Shown here piece by piece: positions 1-5,295 of a stretch of 6,923 nucleotides of DNA (position 1 is its first letter; the number at the start of each line of letters is the position of its first letter). Under the pieces are notes generated by a model. The model searched no databases, was not told the origin of the DNA, and was given only the letters and a program-made list of their open reading frames with translations. The DNA lies in the NCBI GenBank assembly GCA_015265235.1, contig JABZYJ010000103.1, positions 1-6,923 of the forward strand, given 5' to 3'. Made by a program: the position numbers and the translations under genes. Source of the DNA: Selenomonas sp. (GTDB taxonomy: Bacteria > Bacillota > Negativicutes > Selenomonadales > Selenomonadaceae).

Positions 1-38
1 TCGATGAATATGTACAGTATCTCAATTCTAATGACTAA
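1..38 (+). CDS. C-terminal tail of a possible IS3-family transposase (partial)
   Basis: Reading from base 3, eleven codons give DEYVQYLNSND followed by TAA. The position, about 15 bases inside the presumed right inverted repeat, and the EY-containing tail suit the end of an IS3-type OrfB, whose C-terminus often carries an SPxEY/F-like stretch. No catalytic residue is visible because the rest lies off the left edge, so the identity depends on the adjacent repeat. Confidence 0.35.
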   Translation, partial: DEYVQYLNSND

Positions 39-77
39 TTTTTAGGTTTTTGTGTCCAGTTTTTGTTGACTAGTGCA
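1..77 (+). mobile_element. Right end of a probable IS3-family (IS150-like) insertion sequence
   Basis: Bases 53-77 read, on the minus strand, as a 25-base end starting TGCACTAGTCAAC and finishing CTGGACA. This has the layout I recall for IS150-group terminal repeats: a TG tip, a run of A, then TGGACA about 25 bases in. A short open frame ending in TAA at 36-38 lies just inside it, as expected for the 3' end of a transposase gene. The left end, the target duplication and most of the element lie outside the window, so this rests on the terminal sequence and position only. Confidence 0.5.
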
Positions 78-147
78 CCCGTCTACGGGGGAAAGTGGCG
101 AGCGCAGCGAGCCGAAGGGGGCGTGCCCCCCTCCGTCATTGATACGG
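78..147. repeat. Cluster of short GC-rich hairpins, possible dispersed intergenic repeat
   Basis: Three small inverted repeats lie head to tail: CCCGT-CT-ACGGG at 78-89, GGGGG-CGTG-CCCCC at 117-130, and CCGT-7-ACGG at 133-147. A direct repeat GCGAGC-GCA-GCGAGC sits at 98-112. No convincing gene covers the stretch, and none of the hairpins is followed by a T-run, so they do not look like terminators. The GC-rich texture contrasts sharply with the AT-rich IS end to its left and the sequence to its right. It resembles the repetitive intergenic hairpin sequences of many Firmicutes, but only a genome-wide copy count would show that. Confidence 0.4.
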
Positions 148-170
148 ATCGTCGCATCACATATCTTCAT

Positions 171-199
171 TTTACATCTGCGGCGAAATGGCGTACAAT
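171..199 (+). promoter_or_regulatory. Sigma-70-type promoter with no evident gene, pointing toward the 3' end of kdgT
   Basis: TTTACA at 171-176 and TACAAT at 194-199 are 17 bases apart, a good match to the housekeeping consensus. Transcription would start near 206 and run rightward into the terminator hairpin and then antisense to kdgT. No credible protein-coding gene follows; the open frame from 208 overlaps kdgT in antisense and looks like a shadow. The sequence closely matches the promoter of the DUF554 gene at 5233-5261, including bases outside the -35 and -10 boxes, which supports it being a real element or a copied remnant. Confidence 0.55.
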
Positions 200-241
200 A
201 AATTATTATGAAAATCCATGCAAAAAAAGAAAGACCTCCTC

Positions 242-287
242 AAAAAAGCCCACGGAAGAAGAAAAACTCATTTCTTCTTCCGTGGGC
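242..287 (-). terminator. Rho-independent terminator of the kduI-kduD-kdgT operon
   Basis: A perfect 17-base-pair stem is formed by 248-264 and 271-287 (outer sequence GCCCACGGAAGAAG) with the six-base loop AACTCA. On the minus strand it is followed at once by six T (plus-strand A at 242-247). It starts 16 bases beyond the kdgT stop codon, so it terminates the leftward operon. In the plus direction the bases after the stem (TTCTGTAC) make a poor U-tract, so stopping of rightward transcription would be weaker. Confidence 0.93.
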
Positions 288-303
288 TTCTGTACAGAAG
301 CAA

Positions 304-1269
304 CTATGCCTGTGCCTCTGTTTTACGTTTCATATAGTTACACCACGATGCTGTAATAACAGGGACGAGAAGTGCTGTCACAATAACGCAGGTAGCAACC
401 AATGCTGTTGCTGCGGGGGCAATTGGCTCAAACTCTGGTATCATCTGGGCGATAATAATCGGATTCGTTACCGCGGCACCTGCCGTACTTGATGCGGCAA
501 GCCCAGCTCCACCATGTCCTCCGGCGACCCAGCGATCGGCAAAGAACAAGGGAATTCCCGTAACGACGATAACTGCAAGGCCCATGAGGATCCCGAGGAG
601 CCCTGTCTGACCGATTACCGCTAGATCTATTGTGTTCCCAAGGGCAAATCCAAAAAATGGAATCATCGTCATGGATGCACTGCCAAAAAATGTACGAAGT
701 TCCTTATCCAGATTGCCAAGGATAAATCCAATAACGAAAGGAAGCACCGCTCCGACAAAAAGACGCGGCTCAAAGTACGCCGCTCCTGTACTGCCAAGGA
801 TGAACATCGTCACCAACGGACCAGATTCAATACTCGTCAGAACGAATGCACCGGCCTCTTCCTTCGTACCATACTGCTGCATAATAGAAGCATATAGACC
901 GCCATTCGTCATATCCATGGAGGTAACAATGGCAAGCGTTGAAAGACCTGCAAAGAATCCAGTCTGTATCATGCCAGGCGGCATAAACTTCACGCAAATC
1001 ATCCCAATGATCCACGCAACGAGAATTTTAGTAACGACAATTGTTCCAGACTTCCTCAGCACCGTCCCTGTAGAACGCAGGTCGATCCCTGCGCCCATAC
1101 AGAAAAACCATACTGACAGGATAGGGACCGTGCCGGAGATCAATCCATTGGTAAACGAACCAAAATATTTTCCTGCCCACGGAGCAAACGTATGACACAG
1201 CGCTCCTAAGAACAATGGAACGAGCATCAATCCTCCGGGGATTCGTTCAATAGACTGTTTGATTTTCAT
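304..1269 (-). CDS. kdgT: 2-keto-3-deoxygluconate permease KdgT
   Basis: This 321-residue inner-membrane carrier takes up 2-keto-3-deoxygluconate by proton symport. It matches E. coli KdgT (about 327 residues) almost block for block as I recall that sequence: the N-terminal [19 protein letters not shown], then [68 protein letters not shown] and [11 protein letters not shown]. About ten hydrophobic segments are spread along its length. The start is the only ATG that fits, with GGGAG (1279-1283) ending nine bases upstream. It is the last gene of the minus-strand operon, 28 bases after kduD, and is followed by a strong terminator. KdgT of pectin-degrading Dickeya is known to accept 5-keto-4-deoxyuronate and 2,5-diketo-3-deoxygluconate too, which would explain its pairing with kduI and kduD. 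Identity is near certain; the substrate range is inferred. Confidence 0.97.
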   Translation of the reverse strand: MKIKQSIERIPGGLMLVPLFLGALCHTFAPWAGKYFGSFTNGLISGTVPILSVWFFCMGAGIDLRSTGTVLRKSGTIVVTKILVAWIIGMICVKFMPPGMIQTGFFAGLSTLAIVTSMDMTNGGLYASIMQQYGTKEEAGAFVLTSIESGPLVTMFILGSTGAAYFEPRLFVGAVLPFVIGFILGNLDKELRTFFGSASMTMIPFFGFALGNTIDLAVIGQTGLLGILMGLAVIVVTGIPLFFADRWVAGGHGGAGLAASSTAGAAVTNPIIIAQMIPEFEPIAPAATALVATCVIVTALLVPVITASWCNYMKRKTEAQA

Positions 1270-1297
1270 AAACTACCACTCCCAATTTTCGCAGAAC

Positions 1298-2083
1298 TCA
1301 TGGCTGTTTCCCAATATATGCCAAGATTCCGCCATCTACATACAGAATTTGACCGTTCACAAAATTCGAGGCATCTGATGCCAAAAAAATTGCAGGACCA
1401 GCAAGATCTTCCGGGGTTCCCCATCGATTCGCCGGTGTCTTCGCCAAGATAAAATCATTGAATGGATGTCCATGTTCGCGCAGGGGTGCTGTCTGCGGCG
1501 TAGCAATGTACCCTGGACCAAGCCCATTGCACTGGATATTATATCTGCCATACTCGGCGGCAATATTGCGGGTAAGCATTTTCAGCCCGCCCTTCGCCGC
1601 TGCGTATGCTGAAACTGTCTCCCGTCCCAATTCGCTCATCATGGAGCATATATTGATGATCTTACCATGCCCCTTTTCAATCATCTGTGGAAGAACTGCC
1701 TTTGATACGATAAACGGTGCATTCAGATCTATATCAATCACCTCACGAAACTCTTCTACCGTCATCTCGCACATCGGAATCCGCTTGATAATCCCCGCAT
1801 TATTGACAAGGATGTCGATTACACCACACCTCTTCTCAATATCCTGCACCATCTCCGCAACGGAATTCTCATCACGTACGTCGCAAAGGTATCCAAGAGC
1901 ATCAATATCATCGTCACGAAATGCATCCAAAGCCGTCTGCAAATGCTCTTTGCTGCGGCAGTTGAATGCAATTTTCGCCCCCGCTCGCGCAAAAGCCGCC
2001 GCTATCGCATATCCGATGCCATATGCCGCTCCCGTCACAAGGGCGACCTTACCGTTTAGAGCAAATCGATTCTGCGTGGTCAT
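1298..2083 (-). CDS. kduD: SDR dehydrogenase, KduD role (2-dehydro-3-deoxy-D-gluconate 5-dehydrogenase), gluconate 5-dehydrogenase type
   Basis: A cytoplasmic classical short-chain dehydrogenase of 261 residues. Visible motifs are the cofactor loop TGAAYGIG (17-24), NNAG (94-97) and the tetrad Asn121, Ser147, Tyr160, Lys164. Its context, directly after kduI and before kdgT, implies reduction of 2,5-diketo-3-deoxygluconate to KDG. Long blocks such as INICSMMSELGRETVSAYAA and the C-terminal YVDGGILAYIGKQP match, from memory, streptococcal gluconate 5-dehydrogenase/DhuD rather than E. coli KduD, so gluconate 5-dehydrogenase is the main alternative label. An ATG at 2110 would add nine residues but has no ribosome site. 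ATG 2083 has AAGGAGGT (2090-2097) six bases upstream. That site begins within the kduI stop codon, which points to translational coupling. After the second strand the protein has Cys42-Arg43 instead of an Asp, a hint of NADP(H) use. Confidence 0.9.
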   Translation of the reverse strand: MTTQNRFALNGKVALVTGAAYGIGYAIAAAFARAGAKIAFNCRSKEHLQTALDAFRDDDIDALGYLCDVRDENSVAEMVQDIEKRCGVIDILVNNAGIIKRIPMCEMTVEEFREVIDIDLNAPFIVSKAVLPQMIEKGHGKIINICSMMSELGRETVSAYAAAKGGLKMLTRNIAAEYGRYNIQCNGLGPGYIATPQTAPLREHGHPFNDFILAKTPANRWGTPEDLAGPAIFLASDASNFVNGQILYVDGGILAYIGKQP

Positions 2084-2089
2084 TCTCTC

Positions 2090-2097
2090 ACCTCCTT
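2090..2097 (-). promoter_or_regulatory. Ribosome binding site of kduD that fixes its start and overlaps the kduI stop
   Basis: AAGGAGGT on the minus strand lies six bases before ATG 2083, and its first A is the last base of the kduI TGA stop (2097-2099). The layout makes 2083, not 2110, the start of kduD. It also suggests that ribosomes finishing kduI help to open kduD. Confidence 0.85.
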
Positions 2098-2939
2098 CAT
2101 CGAAGATCACGATTGGCTACGGTGTCCATGTCCTGAAAGACTTTATTTTCACCGCCCATCGCCCAAATAAAGGCATAATTCGATGTACCACAGCCGGAAT
2201 GAATACTCCACGATGGTCCGATAACCGCCTCATCGCAGTGCATTATGAGATGCCGAGTCTCTGTCGGCTCTCCCATCATGTGAAAGACAATATCATCCGG
2301 TGAAAAATCAAAATAAAAATATACTTCCATACGGCGCTCGTGTGTATGAGCAGGCATCGTGTTCCAAACACTGCCGGGATCCAGCACCGTCAGTCCCATA
2401 GACAGTTGGCAGGTCTCCAATACATCTGGATGAATATACTGGTTAATTGTTCGACAATTTCCAAATTCCAATGCTCCTGCCGGTACCTTCTTTGCCTGTT
2501 CCATAGAGAGAAACGTCGTCTTACAGGCCTTATGTGCCGGAGCAGAGACCATATAGAACTTTGCAGGTTCTGCCTCATTCACGCTTTCAAAATTCACGTC
2601 CTTTGTCCCCATAGAGATATAGAGACAGTCTCTATGATGCAGTGTATATGATACGCCGTCTGCCGTGATTCTGCCTGTCTGACCAACATTGAAAATACCT
2701 ATTTCACGACGCTCCAAAATATACGCCGTTCCAAAATTTTTCCACACGTCAATTCCTTGATCAAGGGAAACATGACGCGAGACCGGCATGCAGCCAAACA
2801 CCAACATCCGATCAACATGAGAGTACGTCGCAGATACCTGATCCGGCTGAAAGAGCTCTTGGATCAAAAACTCACGGCGAAGCTCTTCCGTGGTGTAACG
2901 CTTGACATCTCTTGGATGCGCGGAGTATCTTACATCCAT
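2097..2939 (-). CDS. kduI: 5-dehydro-4-deoxy-D-glucuronate isomerase KduI
   Basis: KduI converts 5-keto-4-deoxyuronate, formed spontaneously from unsaturated uronates, into 2,5-diketo-3-deoxygluconate in the cytoplasm. The 280-residue product matches the family length (278 in E. coli) and keeps the cupin metal ligands in HTHERRME (His198, His200, Glu205) and His247 in PSWSIHSG. ETCQLSMGL (175-183), HTHERRMEVYFYF (198-210) and the C-terminal DMDTVANRDLR are typical. An ATG at 2981 would add 14 residues with no ribosome site. ATG 2939 (MDVRYSAHPRD) aligns with the E. coli N-terminus MDVRQSIHSA and has GAGGTGG five bases upstream. It is the first gene of the operon, with a good promoter about 70 bases upstream and kduD only 13 bases downstream. 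Confidence 0.96.
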   Translation of the reverse strand: MDVRYSAHPRDVKRYTTEELRREFLIQELFQPDQVSATYSHVDRMLVFGCMPVSRHVSLDQGIDVWKNFGTAYILERREIGIFNVGQTGRITADGVSYTLHHRDCLYISMGTKDVNFESVNEAEPAKFYMVSAPAHKACKTTFLSMEQAKKVPAGALEFGNCRTINQYIHPDVLETCQLSMGLTVLDPGSVWNTMPAHTHERRMEVYFYFDFSPDDIVFHMMGEPTETRHLIMHCDEAVIGPSWSIHSGCGTSNYAFIWAMGGENKVFQDMDTVANRDLR

Positions 2940-2944
2940 TTCGT

Positions 2945-2951
2945 CCACCTC
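2945..2951 (-). promoter_or_regulatory. Ribosome binding site that decides the kduI start
   Basis: GAGGTGG on the minus strand is separated by five bases (ACGAA) from ATG 2939. The upstream ATG at 2981 is preceded only by AT-rich sequence without a Shine-Dalgarno match, so the shorter 280-residue protein is preferred. Confidence 0.75.
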
Positions 2952-3010
2952 GACTTCAATACTAAAAATAGTTTTATCCATGCATGAATTTTTTATATAA
3001 TCGTATTTAC

Positions 3011-3039
3011 ATACTAGTCTTTTCGGTTTATTATGTCAA
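3011..3039 (-). promoter_or_regulatory. Promoter of the kduI-kduD-kdgT operon
   Basis: On the minus strand a perfect -35 box TTGACA (3039-3034) is followed after exactly 17 bases by TAGTAT (3016-3011), four of six matches to the -10 consensus. Transcription would start near 3004, giving a leader of about 65 bases to ATG 2939. The -35 box overlaps the left edge of a 16-base palindrome (3037-3052), where a bound protein could block or recruit RNA polymerase. Confidence 0.75.
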
Positions 3040-3085
3040 TAATAGTTTATTGGATTTTTTACCAATTCAATAATTTTCAACAATA
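3036..3085. promoter_or_regulatory. Candidate operator cluster between kduI and kdgK
   Basis: A 16-base palindrome, CAATAA-TAGT-TTATTG, lies at 3037-3052. It overlaps a second dyad, ATTGG-8-CCAAT, at 3049-3066. The motif TCAAYAATW occurs in the same direction at 3036, 3067 and 3077, with a fourth copy at 3133-3141. The starts of the first three are 31 and 10 bases apart, close to whole helical turns. The block sits upstream of the kduI promoter and in the region where a kdgK promoter is expected, so one regulator could control both operons. I do not recognise the motif; it does not look like a LacI-type KdgR site. AT-rich sequence makes such repeats easier to find by chance. Confidence 0.45.
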
Positions 3086-3240
3086 TTTATTCGCAAGGAT
3101 GATTGATAGCTCCTGTGGCTCTTCTTCGACTGTCAACAATACAAATCCGGCGCATCGCCTTTTAGCTGGCCATGCACAAGAAGTTCTCTCACAGGTTCTG
3201 CCATACATCATTATCACGCTTTGAAAGGAGCGGTCATATC
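3086..3240 (+). other. Leader region of kdgK; no gene seen
   Basis: The rest of the divergent intergenic stretch holds no credible coding sequence; the open frame 3033-3224 lacks a ribosome site and any family resemblance. A weak kdgK promoter can be proposed (TTTACC at 3058-3063 with AATATT at 3082-3087, 18 bases apart), which would give a leader of about 145 bases. Within it GGCG-CAT-CGCC at 3149-3159 followed by TTTT looks like a very short attenuator, but a four-base-pair stem is too weak to claim. GAAAGGAG at 3223-3230, ten bases before ATG 3241, is the kdgK ribosome site. Confidence 0.4.
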
Positions 3241-4197
3241 ATGAAGAAAGGTCTGATTCTCGCAGGGGAGCCGATGGGGCTTCTGATCGCGCAGAGTGAG
3301 GGCGATCTCTCCGGTGTCTCGGGCTACGATCTCGCTGTCGCCGGCGCAGAGTTCAACGTCGCCATTGGTGCTGCGCGGCTGGGTCACCGCGTGACCTACC
3401 TGACGAAACTGGGAAAGGATCCGTTCGGTGAGCGCATCATCCATGTACTGAACGAGAACGGCATTGGGAATGAGTTCGTCTCATGGAGCGATGAAAAGCG
3501 CACAGGATTTATGCTGAAAGGCCGTGTCCACGCAGGAGATCCCCCGATCTTTTACTTCCGTGCAGGGTCTGCTGCGTCAACGCTTTCACCAAAGGACGTA
3601 GAAAACGTCAATTTTTCTGTCTACAGTCATATCCATCTGACGGGGATTCTCCCTGCACTCACGGAGTCAACGCGTGCAGCGACGCTCCTCATGTTCGAGC
3701 GCGCACGGGCGGCCGGACTGACGATCTCGTTCGACCCGAACCTGCGCCCTCAGCTCTGGCCGGATGAGCGCACCATGCGCAAGACGATCAATGACCTTGC
3801 GGCCCGTGCAGATATCGTCCTGCCGGGCACGGCAGAGGGAAAAATCCTCATGGGGAGCGACGATCCTGCCGCCATTTGTGCCTTCTATCAAGAGCTCGGA
3901 GCAAAGACCGTCATCACGAAATGCGGCGCGGCAGGAGCCTACGTCGCCGATGGCGCGGAGCACTACAAGGTCACAGGATTCCGCGTGCGCGAGGTCGTCG
4001 ACACCGTCGGCGCGGGCGACGGCTTTGCGGCGGGTATCCTCACTGGGCTGATGGAGGAGCTGCCCATGCACGATGCCGTACGGCGTGCGGCCGCCATTGG
4101 TGCCATCCAGGTGATGAGCCGCGGCGATAACGAGGGACTCCCGACGCCTGTGGAACTTGAGCGTTTTATGAAGGAGGCAGATTCCACTGATGAGTAA
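3241..4197 (+). CDS. kdgK: 2-keto-3-deoxygluconate kinase KdgK (PfkB family)
   Basis: This cytoplasmic kinase uses ATP to phosphorylate KDG to 2-keto-3-deoxy-6-phosphogluconate, the substrate of the aldolase encoded next. The 318-residue product has the PfkB N-terminal region (AGAEFNVAIGAARLG, 35-48), FYFRAGSAAS (104-113) with Tyr105 and Arg107 placed as in known KDG kinases, FDPNLRPQLW (164-173) with Arg169, and the C-terminal signature DTVGAGDGFAAG (254-265) with catalytic base Asp260. An in-frame ATG at 3172 would add 23 unrelated residues; ATG 3241 (MKKGLILAGEP) has GAAAGGAG ten bases upstream and starts at the first beta strand. Its last eight bases overlap eda, a typical translational-coupling arrangement. 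Hand-counted GC of one line is 67%, well above the opposite operon. The fold is certain; KDG specificity follows from motifs and context. Confidence 0.95.
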   Translation: MKKGLILAGEPMGLLIAQSEGDLSGVSGYDLAVAGAEFNVAIGAARLGHRVTYLTKLGKDPFGERIIHVLNENGIGNEFVSWSDEKRTGFMLKGRVHAGDPPIFYFRAGSAASTLSPKDVENVNFSVYSHIHLTGILPALTESTRAATLLMFERARAAGLTISFDPNLRPQLWPDERTMRKTINDLAARADIVLPGTAEGKILMGSDDPAAICAFYQELGAKTVITKCGAAGAYVADGAEHYKVTGFRVREVVDTVGAGDGFAAGILTGLMEELPMHDAVRRAAAIGAIQVMSRGDNEGLPTPVELERFMKEADSTDE

Positions 4198-5149
4198 GCA
4201 GCTGCAGAAAATGTCCGAGATCGGTCTTGTGCCGCTCGTTGTGCTTGAAGACGCCGCGTGTGCAAAGCCGCTCGGCGAGGCACTCGTCGCAGGCGGCATT
4301 CCTGTCGCGGAGGTCACGTTCCGCACGGATGCCTGTCTCGATATCATCCGTACAATGAAGGAGATCCCGACACTCATCGTCGGCGCAGGCACAGTACATA
4401 CGGTCAAACAAGCGGAGGCGGCAGTCGCAGCAGGGGCAACATTCATTGTGACTCCTGCATACAATCCTGACGTCATCGACTGGTGCACTGCACATAAGGT
4501 CGATATTGTCCCAGGGACAGTCTCCCCTGGTGAAATCGAAGCCGTCCGCGCACGCGGCATCAAGTTTTGCAAATTTTTCCCTGCCGCAGCATACGGCGGA
4601 ACAGCGACGCTCAAAGCACTCGCAGGACCGTTCGCGGATGTGCAGTTCCTACCGACGGGCGGTGTCAGTCTTGACAACATGCGTGACTACCTCAGCCTGC
4701 CGAACGTGGCAGCGGTCGGCGGCAGCTTCATGACGCCGGGGAAACTGGTCAAAGAGCAGGATTGGGACGGCATCGCTGCCGTCTGCCGCGGTGCCGTACA
4801 AAAGATGCTAGGTCTGCGTATCGGTCACGTTGGCATCCATACGGCAAGCCGTGCGGAAGCAGAGGAACTCACCGATGCGCTCTGCCGCCTGACCGGTGAG
4901 ACGAAAATCGTGGCAGGCGGCGGCTTCTTTGCCGGTACGATTGCCGAGATCTGTGCAGAGCCGACACCGGGCGACTATGGTCATCTCTGCATCGATACCG
5001 ACGATATGCCGCGCGCACTCGCCTACTACGCGCGCCGCGGCATCGCGCTGGATCCGGAGTATACCTTCCGTGATGAAGACGGAGCAATACGCCTCGCCTA
5101 TCTAAAAGAAAAGGTCGGTGGTTTCTCCATTCACCTGCGCAGAGCGTAA
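4190..5149 (+). CDS. eda: KDPG/KHG aldolase Eda with an extra C-terminal VOC-like domain
   Basis: The product cleaves 2-keto-3-deoxy-6-phosphogluconate to pyruvate and glyceraldehyde-3-phosphate, completing the pathway. Residues 1-208 form the class I aldolase barrel: Glu41 and Arg45 in EVTFRT, GAGTV (65-69), VTPAYNP (87-93), Schiff-base Lys128 in FCKFFPAAAYGG, the phosphate loop LPTGG (154-158) and GGSF (177-180). Ordinary Eda is about 213 residues; this protein has 319. Residues 209-319 resemble a glyoxalase/VOC unit: HVGIHT (213-218) opens one half, then GHLCIDTDDMPRALAYY (264-280) and a final strand GFSIHLRR (311-318). His213, Glu257, His265 and His315 are possible metal ligands, by pattern only. 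Both domains are in one uninterrupted frame. AAGGAGG at 4171-4177 lies 12 bases before the start, inside kdgK. What the extra domain does is unknown to me. Confidence 0.93.
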   Translation: MSKQLQKMSEIGLVPLVVLEDAACAKPLGEALVAGGIPVAEVTFRTDACLDIIRTMKEIPTLIVGAGTVHTVKQAEAAVAAGATFIVTPAYNPDVIDWCTAHKVDIVPGTVSPGEIEAVRARGIKFCKFFPAAAYGGTATLKALAGPFADVQFLPTGGVSLDNMRDYLSLPNVAAVGGSFMTPGKLVKEQDWDGIAAVCRGAVQKMLGLRIGHVGIHTASRAEAEELTDALCRLTGETKIVAGGGFFAGTIAEICAEPTPGDYGHLCIDTDDMPRALAYYARRGIALDPEYTFRDEDGAIRLAYLKEKVGGFSIHLRRA

Positions 5150-5159
5150 ATCACTTTTA

Positions 5160-5226
5160 GGAATCGCTGATAAATGCAGCGCCCGCCTCTTAGAATATCC
5201 AGCGGGCCTCATGTTATCGGCGATTC
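5160..5226 (+). repeat. Hairpin with 13-base arms after eda: possible miniature element acting as terminator
   Basis: GAATCGCTGATAA (5161-5173) pairs with TTATCGGCGATTC (5214-5226), the single mismatch becoming a U-G pair in RNA. Inside it GCCCGC (5181-5186) pairs with GCGGGC (5202-5207), with short matching ATG/CAT and AG/CT steps between. It starts 11 bases after the eda stop and is followed by a loose T-rich run (TTTCATTTT), so it probably ends the kdgK-eda transcript, but it is much longer than a normal terminator. The starting sequence GGAATCGCTGATAAAT recurs with 14 of 16 matches at 6849-6864, which suggests a dispersed MITE-like repeat. Confidence 0.65.
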
Positions 5227-5232
5227 TTTCAT

Positions 5233-5261
5233 TTTACATCCACCGTGAAATGGAGTAGAAT
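5233..5261 (+). promoter_or_regulatory. Promoter of the DUF554 gene
   Basis: TTTACA (5233-5238) and TAGAAT (5256-5261) are separated by 17 bases. Transcription would begin near 5268, leaving about 28 bases before ATG 5296. A partial dyad, CATTTTAC at 5230-5237 and GTGAAATG at 5245-5252 (seven of eight pairs), lies across the -35 box and spacer and could be an operator. The whole block is nearly repeated at 168-215. Confidence 0.72.
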
Positions 5262-5295
5262 ATACCATCACGAAAAAGGGAAAAGGGGTGGGACG

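Noticed and set aside
208..492. Small plus-strand open frame after the orphan promoter
   Set aside because: It has no Shine-Dalgarno site, runs through the terminator hairpin and into antisense kdgT, and has a Cys-rich composition that follows from the opposite strand. Only the promoter itself is retained.
1458..2303. Plus-strand open frame of 281 codons across kduD and kduI
   Set aside because: It is antisense to two genes with intact catalytic motifs and has no credible ribosome site or domain.
3149..3163. GGCG-CAT-CGCC followed by TTTT as a kdgK attenuator
   Set aside because: Four base pairs with a three-base loop is too weak; no alternative antiterminator pairing was found.
3033..3224. 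Possible leader peptide or small gene in the kdgK upstream region
   Set aside because: It has no ribosome site, and its translated sequence is typical of AT-rich non-coding DNA.
3667..4680. Long minus-strand open frame of 337 codons across kdgK and eda
   Set aside because: It is antisense to two clearly recognised genes, is rich in Arg, Ser and Ala as expected of a GC-rich shadow frame, and shows no family motif.
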